Source: Andreprevotia chitinilytica DSM 18519 (GTDB lineage Bacteria; Pseudomonadota; Gammaproteobacteria; Burkholderiales; Chitinibacteraceae). From it: a stretch of DNA of 64,000 nucleotides. The DNA lies in contig NZ_JONM01000004.1 of the NCBI RefSeq assembly GCF_000711875.1, positions 62,001 to 126,000 on the forward strand, written 5' to 3'. Shown piece by piece: positions 44,938 to 52,513 of the stretch (position 1 is the first letter of the stretch; every line of letters starts with the position of its first letter). The notes under the pieces were generated by a model. That model was not told the DNA's origin. It worked only from the letters and a program-made list of their open reading frames with translations, and did not search any database. Both the position numbers and the translations under genes were made by a program.

Positions 44938-45530
44938 CCTCCGCCGTCTATCCCACCCCGCCCAATGCCGCCCGGGTCGGCTTGTGGATCCTGATCGGCG
45001 TGCTCACCGTGCTGTTCCTGCAGTTCATCCAAGCCTACGCGGTACGGCTGGGCAGCCCGGACTGGATCGGCCTGCCCGAGCCGTGGCTGCTGCGCTGGAA
45101 CACGCTGGCGCTGCTGTTGAGCAGCGTGGCGCTGCAATGGGCACTGGTTTCGACCCGCCACGAACAACGCCGCCGCACGCAGGTGGCCTTATTCGCTGGC
45201 GGCGGACTGGCAATCGTGTTCCTGCTCGGCCAGTGGTGGGCATGGCAGCTGCTCCATGCGCAGGGCTATCTGGTGGCGGGTAATCCAGCCAACAGTTTTT
45301 TCTATCTGATCACCGGCTTGCATGGCCTGCATGTGGGCGGCGGGCTGGTGGCGTGGGTGTGGGTGCTGGTGCGCGTTTGGCGCAGTGAGCAGGTCGCGCC
45401 CTTGGCCATCAACGTGCAGCTGTGCGCGCGGTATTGGCACTTTCTGCTGCTGGTGTGGCTGGTGCTGTATGGCGTGCTGTTCTTGATTCCGCCAGCGACG
45501 TTGCAGGCGATTTGTGGGGGTGGGGGGTGA
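44934..45530 (+). CDS. coxO: Alternative oxidase subunit III (first copy)
   Basis: A 198-residue short subunit III with five membrane helices. FFYLITGLHGLHVGGGLVAW and CARYWHFLLLVW match the family. Its start overlaps the coxN stop. A second subunit III gene follows after a repeat element. In coxMNOP-type enzymes both are present. Confidence 0.88.
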   Translation: MTSAVYPTPPNAARVGLWILIGVLTVLFLQFIQAYAVRLGSPDWIGLPEPWLLRWNTLALLLSSVALQWALVSTRHEQRRRTQVALFAGGGLAIVFLLGQWWAWQLLHAQGYLVAGNPANSFFYLITGLHGLHVGGGLVAWVWVLVRVWRSEQVAPLAINVQLCARYWHFLLLVWLVLYGVLFLIPPATLQAICGGGG

Positions 45531-45565
45531 ACATCCACGTCAATTCGTCCTGCCACCAATGCCAT

Positions 45566-45722
45566 TCCCCCCTTCCCCGAAGGGGGGCTAGGGGGGATTT
45601 CTGCGGCACCTCAATTTGTGGTGATGTCGAAATCCCCTGGCTGAGCGAATCCGTGGATTCGCACACCAAATCCCCCTTTGCCGTACGAATCTTTGATTCG
45701 CACAGGCATAAAAGGGGGAGGT
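45566..45722. repeat. CCCCCTTC/GAAGGGGG family element with nested hairpins
   Basis: The reverse-oriented relative of 5811-5908. It contains CCCCCCTTCCCCGAAGGGGGG, AGGGGGGATTTCTGCGGC and GATGTCGAAATCCCC, plus two inserted GCGAATCNNNGGATTCGC-type hairpins. It sits between the two subunit III genes inside the operon. Confidence 0.75.
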
Positions 45723-45759
45723 GCGAAGCGGCAATACGCTGACTGCGAGGTACCCAATC

Positions 45760-46440
45760 ATGGCCCACCTGACCCATTCCCCCTCCGAGCCCACCGGCCT
45801 GCGCAGCCTTGTCGCCGACTGGTCCGCCGACCGCGAAGCCTTCAAGGTGCCGTGCGGCAAGGCGATGATGTGGATTTTCCTGTTGTCCGACACCTTCATC
45901 TTCGGCTGCTTCCTCACCGGCTACATGACCGAACGCATGGCATCCCCGGTGCCGTGGCCCAATGCCAGCGAGGTATTCGCGCTGACCATCGGCAACGCCA
46001 AGATTCCGCTGATCCTGATCGCCATCATGACCTTCGTGCTGATCAGCAGCAGCGGCACGATGGCGATGGCGGTGAACTGCGCCTACCGCAAAGACCGCGC
46101 CAAGACCGCGGCGCTGATGTTCGCCACGGCGGCATTCGGCGTGATGTTCGTCAGCATGCAGGCGTTCGAGTGGACCAAACTGATCGTGCACGAAGGCATC
46201 CGCCCTTGGGGCAACCCGCTGGGCGCAGCGCAATTCGGCGCGTGCTTTTTCATGATCACCGGCTTTCACGGCCTGCATGTCAGCGCCGGGGTGATCTACC
46301 TGCTCACCGTCGCCACCAAGGTGCTCAAGGGGCGCTATGAGGAGAGCGGCAATTACCAGATCGTCGAGATCGCCGGGTTGTATTGGCACTTTGTGGATCT
46401 GGTGTGGGTGTTCATTTTTGCGTTCTTTTATTTGTGGTGA
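45760..46440 (+). CDS. coxP: Alternative oxidase subunit III (second copy)
   Basis: A 226-residue subunit III-like protein. WIFLLSDTFIFGCFLTGY is the first-helix signature, then FMITGFHGLHVSAGVIYL and LYWHFVDLVWVFIF. The ATG at 45760 follows GCGAGG; the longer open frame includes repeat sequence. It differs clearly from coxO and from ctaE, so the set is not a recent duplication. Confidence 0.9.
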   Translation: MAHLTHSPSEPTGLRSLVADWSADREAFKVPCGKAMMWIFLLSDTFIFGCFLTGYMTERMASPVPWPNASEVFALTIGNAKIPLILIAIMTFVLISSSGTMAMAVNCAYRKDRAKTAALMFATAAFGVMFVSMQAFEWTKLIVHEGIRPWGNPLGAAQFGACFFMITGFHGLHVSAGVIYLLTVATKVLKGRYEESGNYQIVEIAGLYWHFVDLVWVFIFAFFYLW

Positions 46441-46456
46441 GAAACCGAAAGTCTTG

Positions 46457-46647
46457 AACCACAGAGGGCACAGAGAGCACAGAGGCTCACAGAGAAAGGC
46501 GCCGCCTTATGTAGGAGCGAGCTTGCTCGCGATTGCGCTGTTCCGTTCACCATTGCCATCGCGAGCAAGCTCGCTCCTACAGGTGTCCTTCTCAATCAAG
46601 GTTTGTTTTTCTCTGTGGGCCTCTGTGCTCTCTGTGCCCTCTGTGGT
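46457..46647. repeat. Nested double palindrome inside the oxidase operon
   Basis: Outer arms: AACCACAGAGGGCACAGAGA with following bases (46457-46497) pair with 46608-46647 over ~40 bases with one mismatch. Inner arms: GTAGGAGCGAGCTTGCTCGC plus GAT (46511-46533) pair with their inverse at 46558-46580. In RNA this would form one long hairpin between coxP and the subunit IV gene. Confidence 0.85.
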
Positions 46648-46692
46648 GAACGGTTTTTTGTCTTCGCTTCTCGATTTTTCGGGAGAAAAACC

Positions 46693-47043
46693 ATGCAACA
46701 CGAATCGGGACAACAACATCCCGTCGGCCTGTACCTGAAAATCTGGGCGCTGCTGTTCGTGCTCAGCACCTTCTCGTACCTGGTCGACTACTTCCATTTC
46801 CACGGTTACTTGCGCTGGTTTCTGATCGTGACCTTCATGCTGCTCAAGGCCGGGCTGATCGTTAGCGTGTTCATGCATCTGGCGTGGGAGCGACTGGCGC
46901 TGGTCTACGCGATCCTGCTGCCGCCGCTGGCCCTGTTGGTACTGGTAGCGCTGATGGCGGGGGAGGCGGATTACACGGCCAGCACGCGCAATGTGTACTT
47001 TGCGCCAGCGCAGCCAGCAGCAGAGAAAGCGCCGCAGCGTTAA
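46693..47043 (+). CDS. Cytochrome c oxidase subunit IV family protein
   Basis: A 116-residue membrane protein with three helices and the segment LKAGLIVSVFMHLAWER, typical of the prokaryotic subunit IV (COX4_pro) family. GGGAGAAAAACC precedes the ATG at 46693. It closes the second oxidase operon. Its role is structural, stabilising the complex. Confidence 0.85.
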   Translation: MQHESGQQHPVGLYLKIWALLFVLSTFSYLVDYFHFHGYLRWFLIVTFMLLKAGLIVSVFMHLAWERLALVYAILLPPLALLVLVALMAGEADYTASTRNVYFAPAQPAAEKAPQR

Positions 47044-47075
47044 CTCCCTCACCATCACGAGCAAGCTTCCTCCCC

Positions 47076-47211
47076 TCTCACACTTGTGGGAGAGGGGCTG
47101 GGGGTGAGGGTGCTTGCCAAGTTCCACACTCTTTTCACCACCCTCTCCCTAACCCTCTCCCACTTTCCCTGAACAAGGCTAAAGGCCTTGCACGGGATGG
47201 GAGAGGGGACA
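47076..47211. repeat. CCCACTTGTGGGAGAGG family elements
   Basis: CCTCTCACACTTGTGGGAGAGG, then CCCTCTCCCACTTTCCCTGA with an inverted GGGATGGGAGAGGGG end. They lie between the converging oxidase operon and isochorismatase gene, where a terminator would be expected; the hairpins may serve as one. Confidence 0.7.
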
Positions 47212-47229
47212 AAAGCGCAATGCTGGCAA

Positions 47230-47802
47230 TCAAATCGCCAGCAAATCCTCAACATTGACCACACGCGCAATCGTTGCGAGTAGCCGCATCGATGACTGAT
47301 GGTCTTCCTCGGTCGCCGCCGCGCAGGCGGGCTCAAGCACCAGCACCTCGTAGTCCCGATCATGCGCATCACGTGCGGCGGACTGCACTGCCCACGGAGT
47401 GCTGACGCCGGCAATGATCAGGCGCTCGATCCGGTGGGCACGCAGAACGGCCTCCAGCCCGGTCGCATAAAACGGGCTCACCCGATGCTTGATGACGATG
47501 GCGTCCTGCGGCTGCACGTCCAACTCCGGGTGGAAATCGGTGCCGGGGCCGGAGAGATCGAGCGCGCCGAATTCCTTGGCGCGACCAAACATCGGTGAAC
47601 CCTTGGGCTGCTCAGCATAGGACGAGGAAAAACCAACCTTGACGTGAATGACCAGCCAATCGTTGGCACGCGCCAGCGCGATGGCACGGTTGGCGTGGGC
47701 AATGATGTTGCGGTCGGCGGCATGCTGCGCCGAACGGGCGATCTTGCCGCCTTCGCACATGATGTCGACGATGTAATCCAGGCTCAGGAATGCGGTTTTC
47801 AT
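47230..47802 (-). CDS. Isochorismatase-fold protein lacking the catalytic Cys
   Basis: A 190-residue cysteine-hydrolase/isochorismatase superfamily protein. The general-acid Asp (SLDY, residue 9) and the Lys (VIKHR, 105) are in place. The nucleophile position in GVSTPWAVQSAARDA, where hydrolases have Cys, is Ala138. Absence of Cys is normal for isochorismatases of the EntB/PhzD kind, which do not need it, but no siderophore or phenazine genes are near. The reaction is therefore uncertain. Confidence 0.8.
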   Translation of the reverse strand: MKTAFLSLDYIVDIMCEGGKIARSAQHAADRNIIAHANRAIALARANDWLVIHVKVGFSSSYAEQPKGSPMFGRAKEFGALDLSGPGTDFHPELDVQPQDAIVIKHRVSPFYATGLEAVLRAHRIERLIIAGVSTPWAVQSAARDAHDRDYEVLVLEPACAAATEEDHQSSMRLLATIARVVNVEDLLAI

Positions 47803-47930
47803 CGGGGGGCCTTTGTCTGGTGAGGAATAAGCAAACTACACGCTGATGCCAGACAAGGAAACGGCCCCGGCATACCGGAGCCGTGCAGGACTTCCTCAGG
47901 GCACCTGACCAGAAAACGGCCTGGTCCGGT

Positions 47931-48389
47931 TTACACCAGCAACGCCGCCTTCGCCACCGGCTGGCGCGAGCTGATCGCAATGCGGTTCCATGCATTCATC
48001 AACGCACTGGTGAACGTGAGCGCGGCGATTTCTTCGTCGGTGAAATGCGGCCGCAGCGCATCGAACAACTCGTCTGGCGCATGCGATTCGGCGATCAGGG
48101 TGAGCGACTCGACCCACGCCAGCGCCGCACGCTCACGCTCGGTGAAAAACGTTGTTTCACGCCAGGCCGGCAGGCTGACGATACGCTGCAAGTCTTCACC
48201 GCCCTTGAGCAGATTGCGGGCGTGCATATCGAGGCAATACGCGCAGCCGTTGATTTGCGAGATGCGCAGGAACAGCAGCTCGATCAGTGGCTTGCCCAAG
48301 GGCGAGCGATCGACAGCGGCGCTGAGTTCGATCATCGCCTTGTAGGCTTCGGGGGCGAGGGTGGCGTAGGGCAGGCGGGATTGGGACAT
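47931..48389 (-). CDS. AhpD-like carboxymuconolactone decarboxylase family protein
   Basis: A 152-residue all-helical protein of the AhpD/CMD family. The redox pair is CAYC (Cys49, Cys52) followed by His56 in LDMHARN, typical of peroxidase-associated disulfide reductases. The ATG at 48389 follows GGAG; the longer frame includes repeat sequence. Its promoter matches the ECF41 consensus, and the ECF41 sigma factor is the next gene upstream; this pairing is the hallmark of ECF41 loci. It likely reduces peroxides or protects thiols under the sigma factor's control. Confidence 0.92.
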   Translation of the reverse strand: MSQSRLPYATLAPEAYKAMIELSAAVDRSPLGKPLIELLFLRISQINGCAYCLDMHARNLLKGGEDLQRIVSLPAWRETTFFTERERAALAWVESLTLIAESHAPDELFDALRPHFTDEEIAALTFTSALMNAWNRIAISSRQPVAKAALLV

Positions 48390-48441
48390 GGTTTGCTCCG
48401 TTGGGATGAATGACCGGCCAAATTGCCGGTTCCAACCACTA

Positions 48442-48468
48442 GACGAAGCAGCGCATGCATTTGTGACA
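48442..48468 (-). promoter_or_regulatory. ECF41 promoter of the AhpD-like gene
   Basis: On the minus strand: TGTCACA (48468-48462), 16 bases, CGTC (48445-48442), ~53 bases before the ATG. This is the known consensus for ECF41 sigma factors. The same layout is found before the sigma gene itself. Confidence 0.85.
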
Positions 48469-48493
48469 ACGCTGGTGCAAAAACCTACAAAAC

Positions 48494-48745
48494 GTAGCCC
48501 GGACGCATTTGCGGCCGGGGGCTTCGGTGAACGATGCCACCCCGGCCGGCAAGCCGTCCGGGCTACGTGTGGCAACTTGTAGGAGCGAGCTTGCTCGCGA
48601 TGGCGGTATCGGATGAAACAATGCAATCGCGAGCAAGCTCGCTCCTACAAGGGTTTGACCCCGCTAACGGAGCTTGAAGCAGAAACGTAGCCCGGACGCC
48701 ATTGTCGGCGGGGCCGCTTATGAACAGACTCCGGCTGGGCTACGG
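48494..48745. repeat. REP elements between AhpD-like and sigma genes
   Basis: A GTAGCCCGGACGCATTTGCG element (48494-48521) with inverted partner (48540-48566), a GTAGGAGCGAGCTTGCTCGC element (48579-48601) with inverted partner (48626-48648), then a third GTAGCCCGGACGCC element (48688-48745) reaching the sigma factor stop. The 350-bp gap holds only these and the ECF41 promoter. Confidence 0.8.
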
Positions 48746-49615
48746 GGCAATCTTGCCCAACCCACTCAACTTATCCGGATTCCGCACCGTATAAATCCCA
48801 ACAATCTGCACGCCATCGGTGACGAAGGTCATGACCGAATCGAGCTGACCATCCGTATAACGCAACAAGCCCAGCTCGCCATTGAGCTCGGTCGTCTCGA
48901 AACGCACGCGCCCGGCGAAATTGCCGGCCAGCACCTGATACAACCTCGCCAGCCGCTCGGCACCGTGCAATACGCGCAGCGCAGCGATGACTTTGCCCCC
49001 GCCATCGGAGGTATGCGTCGCCTCGGTGGCGAACAAGGCTTGCAGCTTGGCCGGATCACCGCTCGTTGCCGCATCGGCAAAGGCTTGCAGCAACCGCAGG
49101 TGGTCTTCCGGCGCGACCTCGAAGCGGGGAGTGTCTTGCTTCACCCGCTTGCTGGCGCGGCTGACAAGTTGCCGGCAGGCGGCCTCGCTTTTGGCGAGTG
49201 TGACGGCGATGTCGGCGTAGTCTGCATCGAACACTTCACGTAGCAGGAAAGCAGCGCGCTCTTCCGGGCCCAGCCGCTCAAGCACATTCAGAAAAGCCAG
49301 CGACACATCGCTGGCGAATTCCAGCTGCCATTCCGGCGACGGCAGCTCGGCGGTGAGCAACGGTTCCGCCAACCACGGCCCGATGTAGTGTTCCCGCTCG
49401 CGCTTGACCACCCGTAGCCGGTCGATGGCGAGCCGGGTGACGATGGTCACCAGCCAGGCCTCGGGCGCATCGATGCCAGCAGCATCCTCATCGTGCCAGC
49501 GCAGGTAGGCTTCCTGCACGATGTCTTCGGCATCGGCGCGCGTGCCGAGCATGCGGTAGGCCAAACCGAACAGGCGTGGGCGGGCGGCGTTGAAATGGTG
49601 CAGCGGCGCGTTCAC
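48740..49615 (-). CDS. ECF41 family RNA polymerase sigma factor
   Basis: A 291-residue ECF sigma factor with the ECF41 C-terminal extension. Regions 2 (~5-70, AEDIVQEAYLRW) and 4 (~105-160) bind promoter; the linker carries WLAEP (81-85, consensus WLPEP), and the SnoaL-like extension has DGGGK (204-208) and ends with NPDKL (279-283). In this family the extension, not an anti-sigma factor, controls activity. The GTG at 49615 is chosen because GAGAGGA lies 6 bases upstream and because an ECF41 promoter at 49656-49682 makes any earlier start untranscribed from it. Confidence 0.93.
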   Translation of the reverse strand: MNAPLHHFNAARPRLFGLAYRMLGTRADAEDIVQEAYLRWHDEDAAGIDAPEAWLVTIVTRLAIDRLRVVKREREHYIGPWLAEPLLTAELPSPEWQLEFASDVSLAFLNVLERLGPEERAAFLLREVFDADYADIAVTLAKSEAACRQLVSRASKRVKQDTPRFEVAPEDHLRLLQAFADAATSGDPAKLQALFATEATHTSDGGGKVIAALRVLHGAERLARLYQVLAGNFAGRVRFETTELNGELGLLRYTDGQLDSVMTFVTDGVQIVGIYTVRNPDKLSGLGKIAP

Positions 49616-49655
49616 GACAATCCTCTCGATAAATTGAAAAACCGAAACATAACTA

Positions 49656-49682
49656 GACGTTCCAGCCATCGACTTTGTGACA
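49656..49682 (-). promoter_or_regulatory. ECF41 promoter of the sigma factor gene (autoregulation)
   Basis: TGTCACA (49682-49676), 16 bases, CGTC (49659-49656) on the minus strand, ~40 bases before the GTG start. Identical in both elements and in spacing to the promoter of the AhpD-like gene, so the sigma factor should drive its own expression. Confidence 0.85.
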
Positions 49683-49728
49683 GCCGGCAAAGACAATTGC
49701 AACTTTTACGCCGGACCAGATCACTCTT

Positions 49729-50811
49729 ATGTTCAAACGCCTTCTGCTCTGGGCCCTCGGCTTGGCCATGCTCCTCGCCATCGCGGCCATCATCGGCCTG
49801 CATTTCGCTGGCGGCGCGCTGCAGGCCAAGGTGGTCGAAGCGCTCGGGCCGGACAGCGAAATCGGCGAGATCAAGCTGGGCTGGTCGGCCATCGAAGTCA
49901 CCAACCTGCGCATCAAAGGCCCGAAAGGCTGGCCGACCGACGATGCATTGCGTGCCGAGCGAATCATCATCGAGCCGGATGTACGCGCCCTGCTGTCGGC
50001 CAATATCCACATCCACAAGATCACCGTTCAAGGTGCTTATCTCTCGATCTGGCGCACGGCAAACGGCAAGGTGCGATTGCTGCCCAGCCTGCTGGAGCGG
50101 GCCAAGACAGCGGCTAGCGGCGATAACGCTTCCTCGCCCAGCACTGCGCTGCAGGTGGTGATCGACCGGATCGCGCTGGAACACGGCGCGGTCGATTCCT
50201 ACGATTCCAGCATTCGCCGGCCAGCGCACAAACTGCAACTGACCGACGCCAACATCAAACTCGACGACCTGCATCTGCCTGCGCTCAATAACAAGAGCGA
50301 GCTGGATGCCACCGCCACCATCAAAGGCACCCGCCGCGATGGTTCAGCCAAGATCGGTGGCTGGATGATCTTTGCCGATCAGGATAGCGACCTGACCACC
50401 ACGCTACGTGGCGTCGACCTGATCTCGCTGCAGCCCTATCTGATCAAGGCATCCGAAACCGGCGTGAAGCACGGCACGATGGATCTCGACCTGAAATCCG
50501 CCATCGCCAAGCGCCACCTGCACGCCCCCGGCACCATCACGCTCACCGATCTGGAGCTGACCGCTGGCGGCGGCGCGTGGAGCACTTTCATGGGCATGCC
50601 GCGCGACGTGGTCATCAATGGCATGAAAGACCAGAGCGGCAAGATCGCCCTCAAGTTCACCCTCGACGGTAATCTGGACGACCCGCATTTCTCGCTCAAC
50701 GAGAACATGACCAAGCGTATTGGCGCCGGTTTGGCCGAAGGGCTGGGCGTGAGCGTGAAAGGTCTGGCAGAGGGCGTCGGCAAAACCATCGGCAAACTGT
50801 TCGGGCAGTAG
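49729..50811 (+). CDS. DUF748/AsmA-like envelope protein
   Basis: A 360-residue protein with an N-terminal membrane helix (~5-27) and a long beta-rich domain typical of DUF748/AsmA-like proteins, which form grooves that may carry lipids between membranes. Segments such as IEVTNLRIKGPKGWP and ILHIHKI-type strands repeat. The C-terminus is glycine-rich and amphipathic (GAGLAEGLGVSVKGLAEGVG). It is read away from the sigma gene. The lipid-transport role is family-level inference. Confidence 0.75.
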   Translation: MFKRLLLWALGLAMLLAIAAIIGLHFAGGALQAKVVEALGPDSEIGEIKLGWSAIEVTNLRIKGPKGWPTDDALRAERIIIEPDVRALLSANIHIHKITVQGAYLSIWRTANGKVRLLPSLLERAKTAASGDNASSPSTALQVVIDRIALEHGAVDSYDSSIRRPAHKLQLTDANIKLDDLHLPALNNKSELDATATIKGTRRDGSAKIGGWMIFADQDSDLTTTLRGVDLISLQPYLIKASETGVKHGTMDLDLKSAIAKRHLHAPGTITLTDLELTAGGGAWSTFMGMPRDVVINGMKDQSGKIALKFTLDGNLDDPHFSLNENMTKRIGAGLAEGLGVSVKGLAEGVGKTIGKLFGQ

Positions 50812-50815
50812 GCAC

Positions 50816-50846
50816 GTAGCCCGGACGGCTTGCCGGCCGGGGTGAC
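50816..50846. repeat. REP element after the DUF748 gene
   Basis: GTAGCCCGGACGGCTTGCC followed by GGCCGGGGTGA, a single half-unit of the same family as 48494-48566. Confidence 0.75.
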
Positions 50847-50926
50847 ACTGCCTCCGGCTCAGTCATCACCCTGCAATGCGCCCTCCCTACGATGCGGCCT
50901 TTACCCAATAACAGGTGCCCCGCATC

Positions 50927-51619
50927 ATGCGCAACACACTCGCCGCCCTCGCCCTCTTCGCCTCGTTCGGTTTCGTGCAGGCCCACGCTGCCGACGCCAA
51001 GCCTTTCGTCACCGCCCAGGATGTCGACCTGACCCGCTTCCTGCCCGCGCCGCCCGCGAACGAATCCTTGCAAACCCGGCTGGAACTGAACGAAGTGCTG
51101 GCACTGCAAGTGAGCCGCACCCCGGCGCAAGAAGCCGCCGCCAAGGCCGATGCCACCGAAAACGTCTGGCGTTTTGCCAACGTGCTCGGCCCGAAATTCA
51201 CCGCCGACAAGCTGCCCAAGTTCGCCGCTTTCTTCGAACGCGTAGTAGAGAGCGAAGGTGCAGTGGTCGATCCGGCCAAGGACGCATGGAAGCGCCCGCG
51301 CCCGCATCTTCTGTCCAAAGAAGTGAAGCCGATCGTGAAGCTCTCCAGCTCCGGCTCCTGGCCGTCTGGCCACGCCACCGTCGGCTACCTGATGGCCACG
51401 GTGTTGGCTGACATGGTCCCGGAAAAGCGCAACGAGATCTTCGCCCGCGCTGCCGAATACGCCGAAAACCGCGTGATCGCCGGCATCCACTACCGCTCGG
51501 ACATCATCATGGGCCGCACCGCCGGTGCCTTGATCGCCGAAAACATGTTCATGCACGACGATTTCAAGGCCGAATACGCCCCGGCCAAGGCGGAACTGCG
51601 CGCGGCGCTGGGTTTGTGA
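50927..51619 (+). CDS. PAP2/class A acid phosphatase family protein
   Basis: A 230-residue periplasmic phosphatase. A signal peptide (~1-22) precedes the PAP2 motifs: KDAWKRPRP, SGSWPSGHAT and a third block with Arg and His in ENRVIAGIHYRSD. These form the phosphate pocket and the His nucleophile (GIH). Layout and length match bacterial class A acid phosphatases. ATG 50927 is favoured over GTG 50915, with AGGT upstream. The substrate is unknown. Confidence 0.9.
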   Translation: MRNTLAALALFASFGFVQAHAADAKPFVTAQDVDLTRFLPAPPANESLQTRLELNEVLALQVSRTPAQEAAAKADATENVWRFANVLGPKFTADKLPKFAAFFERVVESEGAVVDPAKDAWKRPRPHLLSKEVKPIVKLSSSGSWPSGHATVGYLMATVLADMVPEKRNEIFARAAEYAENRVIAGIHYRSDIIMGRTAGALIAENMFMHDDFKAEYAPAKAELRAALGL

Positions 51620-51667
51620 TTTCGAGCTAGCCAAAAGCGCGGAGGCATTGGAGGCCGCGCGATTTTT

Positions 51668-51778
51668 GTCCCCTCGCCCACTTGTGGGAGAGGGTTAGGG
51701 AGAGGGTCGTGAAAAGGACACAGCACTTGGCAAGCCCCCTCACCCCCAACCCCTCTCCCACAAGTGGGCGAGGGGAGA
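51668..51778. repeat. CCCACTTGTGGGAGAGG inverted pair
   Basis: CCCCTCGCCCACTTGTGGGA at 51670 and its inverse ACAAGTGGGCGAGGGG ending near 51776, with GGTTAGGGAGAGGG between. Together they can fold into one long stem after the phosphatase gene. Confidence 0.8.
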
Positions 51779-51860
51779 AAACCGCGTATCGTAAATTGTG
51801 AACAAGCGCATACGGCAAGCGAGCACAACAATGCCAGCAGGGTTTTGTTAGCGGCTCCTT

Positions 51861-51889
51861 GCCGTCCGGGTAAACTGGGCGGCTTTTTT
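51861..51889 (+). terminator. Terminator hairpin just before yaeQ
   Basis: GCCGTCC (51861-51867) pairs with GGGCGGC (51877-51883, one G:T) and T6 follows. It ends 20 bases before the yaeQ start, which is close for a terminator of the phosphatase gene; it could instead sit in the yaeQ leader. Confidence 0.55.
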
Positions 51890-51909
51890 CATTTTCCGCC
51901 GAGCTGCTC

Positions 51910-52446
51910 ATGGCCCTCAAAGCCACCATCTACAAAGCCGATCTCAATATCGCCGATATGGATCGCGGCTATTACGGCCAGCATTCGCTGACCATCGCCC
52001 GCCATCCTTCGGAAACCGACGAGCGCATGATGCTGCGCGTGCTCGCCTTCGCCCGCCACGCCAGCGACACGCTCGAATTCGGCCGCGGCATCAGCGATGA
52101 AGAGGATGCCGCGGTCTGGCAAAAGAACCTCGTCGACGAAATCGAACTGTGGATCGAACTCGGCCTGCCCGACGAAAAACGCCTGCGCAAAGCCTGCAAC
52201 CGCGCCGCTGAAGTCTGGCTCTACGCCTACGGCGGCCGCACCGTGGATATCTGGTGGGATGGCATCAAGGGCCAAACCACGCGCTTCGATCACCTGCACG
52301 TGCTCAACGTCGCCCCGGAAACGCTGACGGCATTGGGTGAAATGGCGGAACGAAGCATGCAATTGCAGGCGACGATTCAGGACGGGCAATTGTGGTTGTC
52401 GAATGACAAGACGAATTTGTTGGTGGAGTTGACGACGTTGAAGTAG
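51910..52446 (+). CDS. yaeQ: YaeQ family protein
   Basis: A 178-residue soluble protein of the YaeQ family, whose fold resembles PD-(D/E)XK nucleases. The N-terminus MALKATIYKADLNIADMDR and the segments RHPSETDERMMLRVLAFA, EFGRGISDEEDAAVW and VDIWWDG are characteristic. In E. coli it was proposed to affect transcription of toxin genes, but the role is unsettled. A terminator-like hairpin lies immediately upstream. Confidence 0.93.
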   Translation: MALKATIYKADLNIADMDRGYYGQHSLTIARHPSETDERMMLRVLAFARHASDTLEFGRGISDEEDAAVWQKNLVDEIELWIELGLPDEKRLRKACNRAAEVWLYAYGGRTVDIWWDGIKGQTTRFDHLHVLNVAPETLTALGEMAERSMQLQATIQDGQLWLSNDKTNLLVELTTLK

Positions 52447-52513
52447 GTTTAAAAATCGACACACCTTATTCTTAAGGTCATTCTTTCTACATCAATCTTC
52501 AGGATTAGCGAAA

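Noticed and set aside
48579-48648. Possible insertion sequence ends
   Set aside because: The inverted pair encloses only ~25 bases and no transposase; it is a REP pair.
49616-49702. Earlier start for the ECF41 sigma factor
   Set aside because: It would lie upstream of or across the ECF41 promoter, and GAGAGGA with GTG at 49615 fits better.
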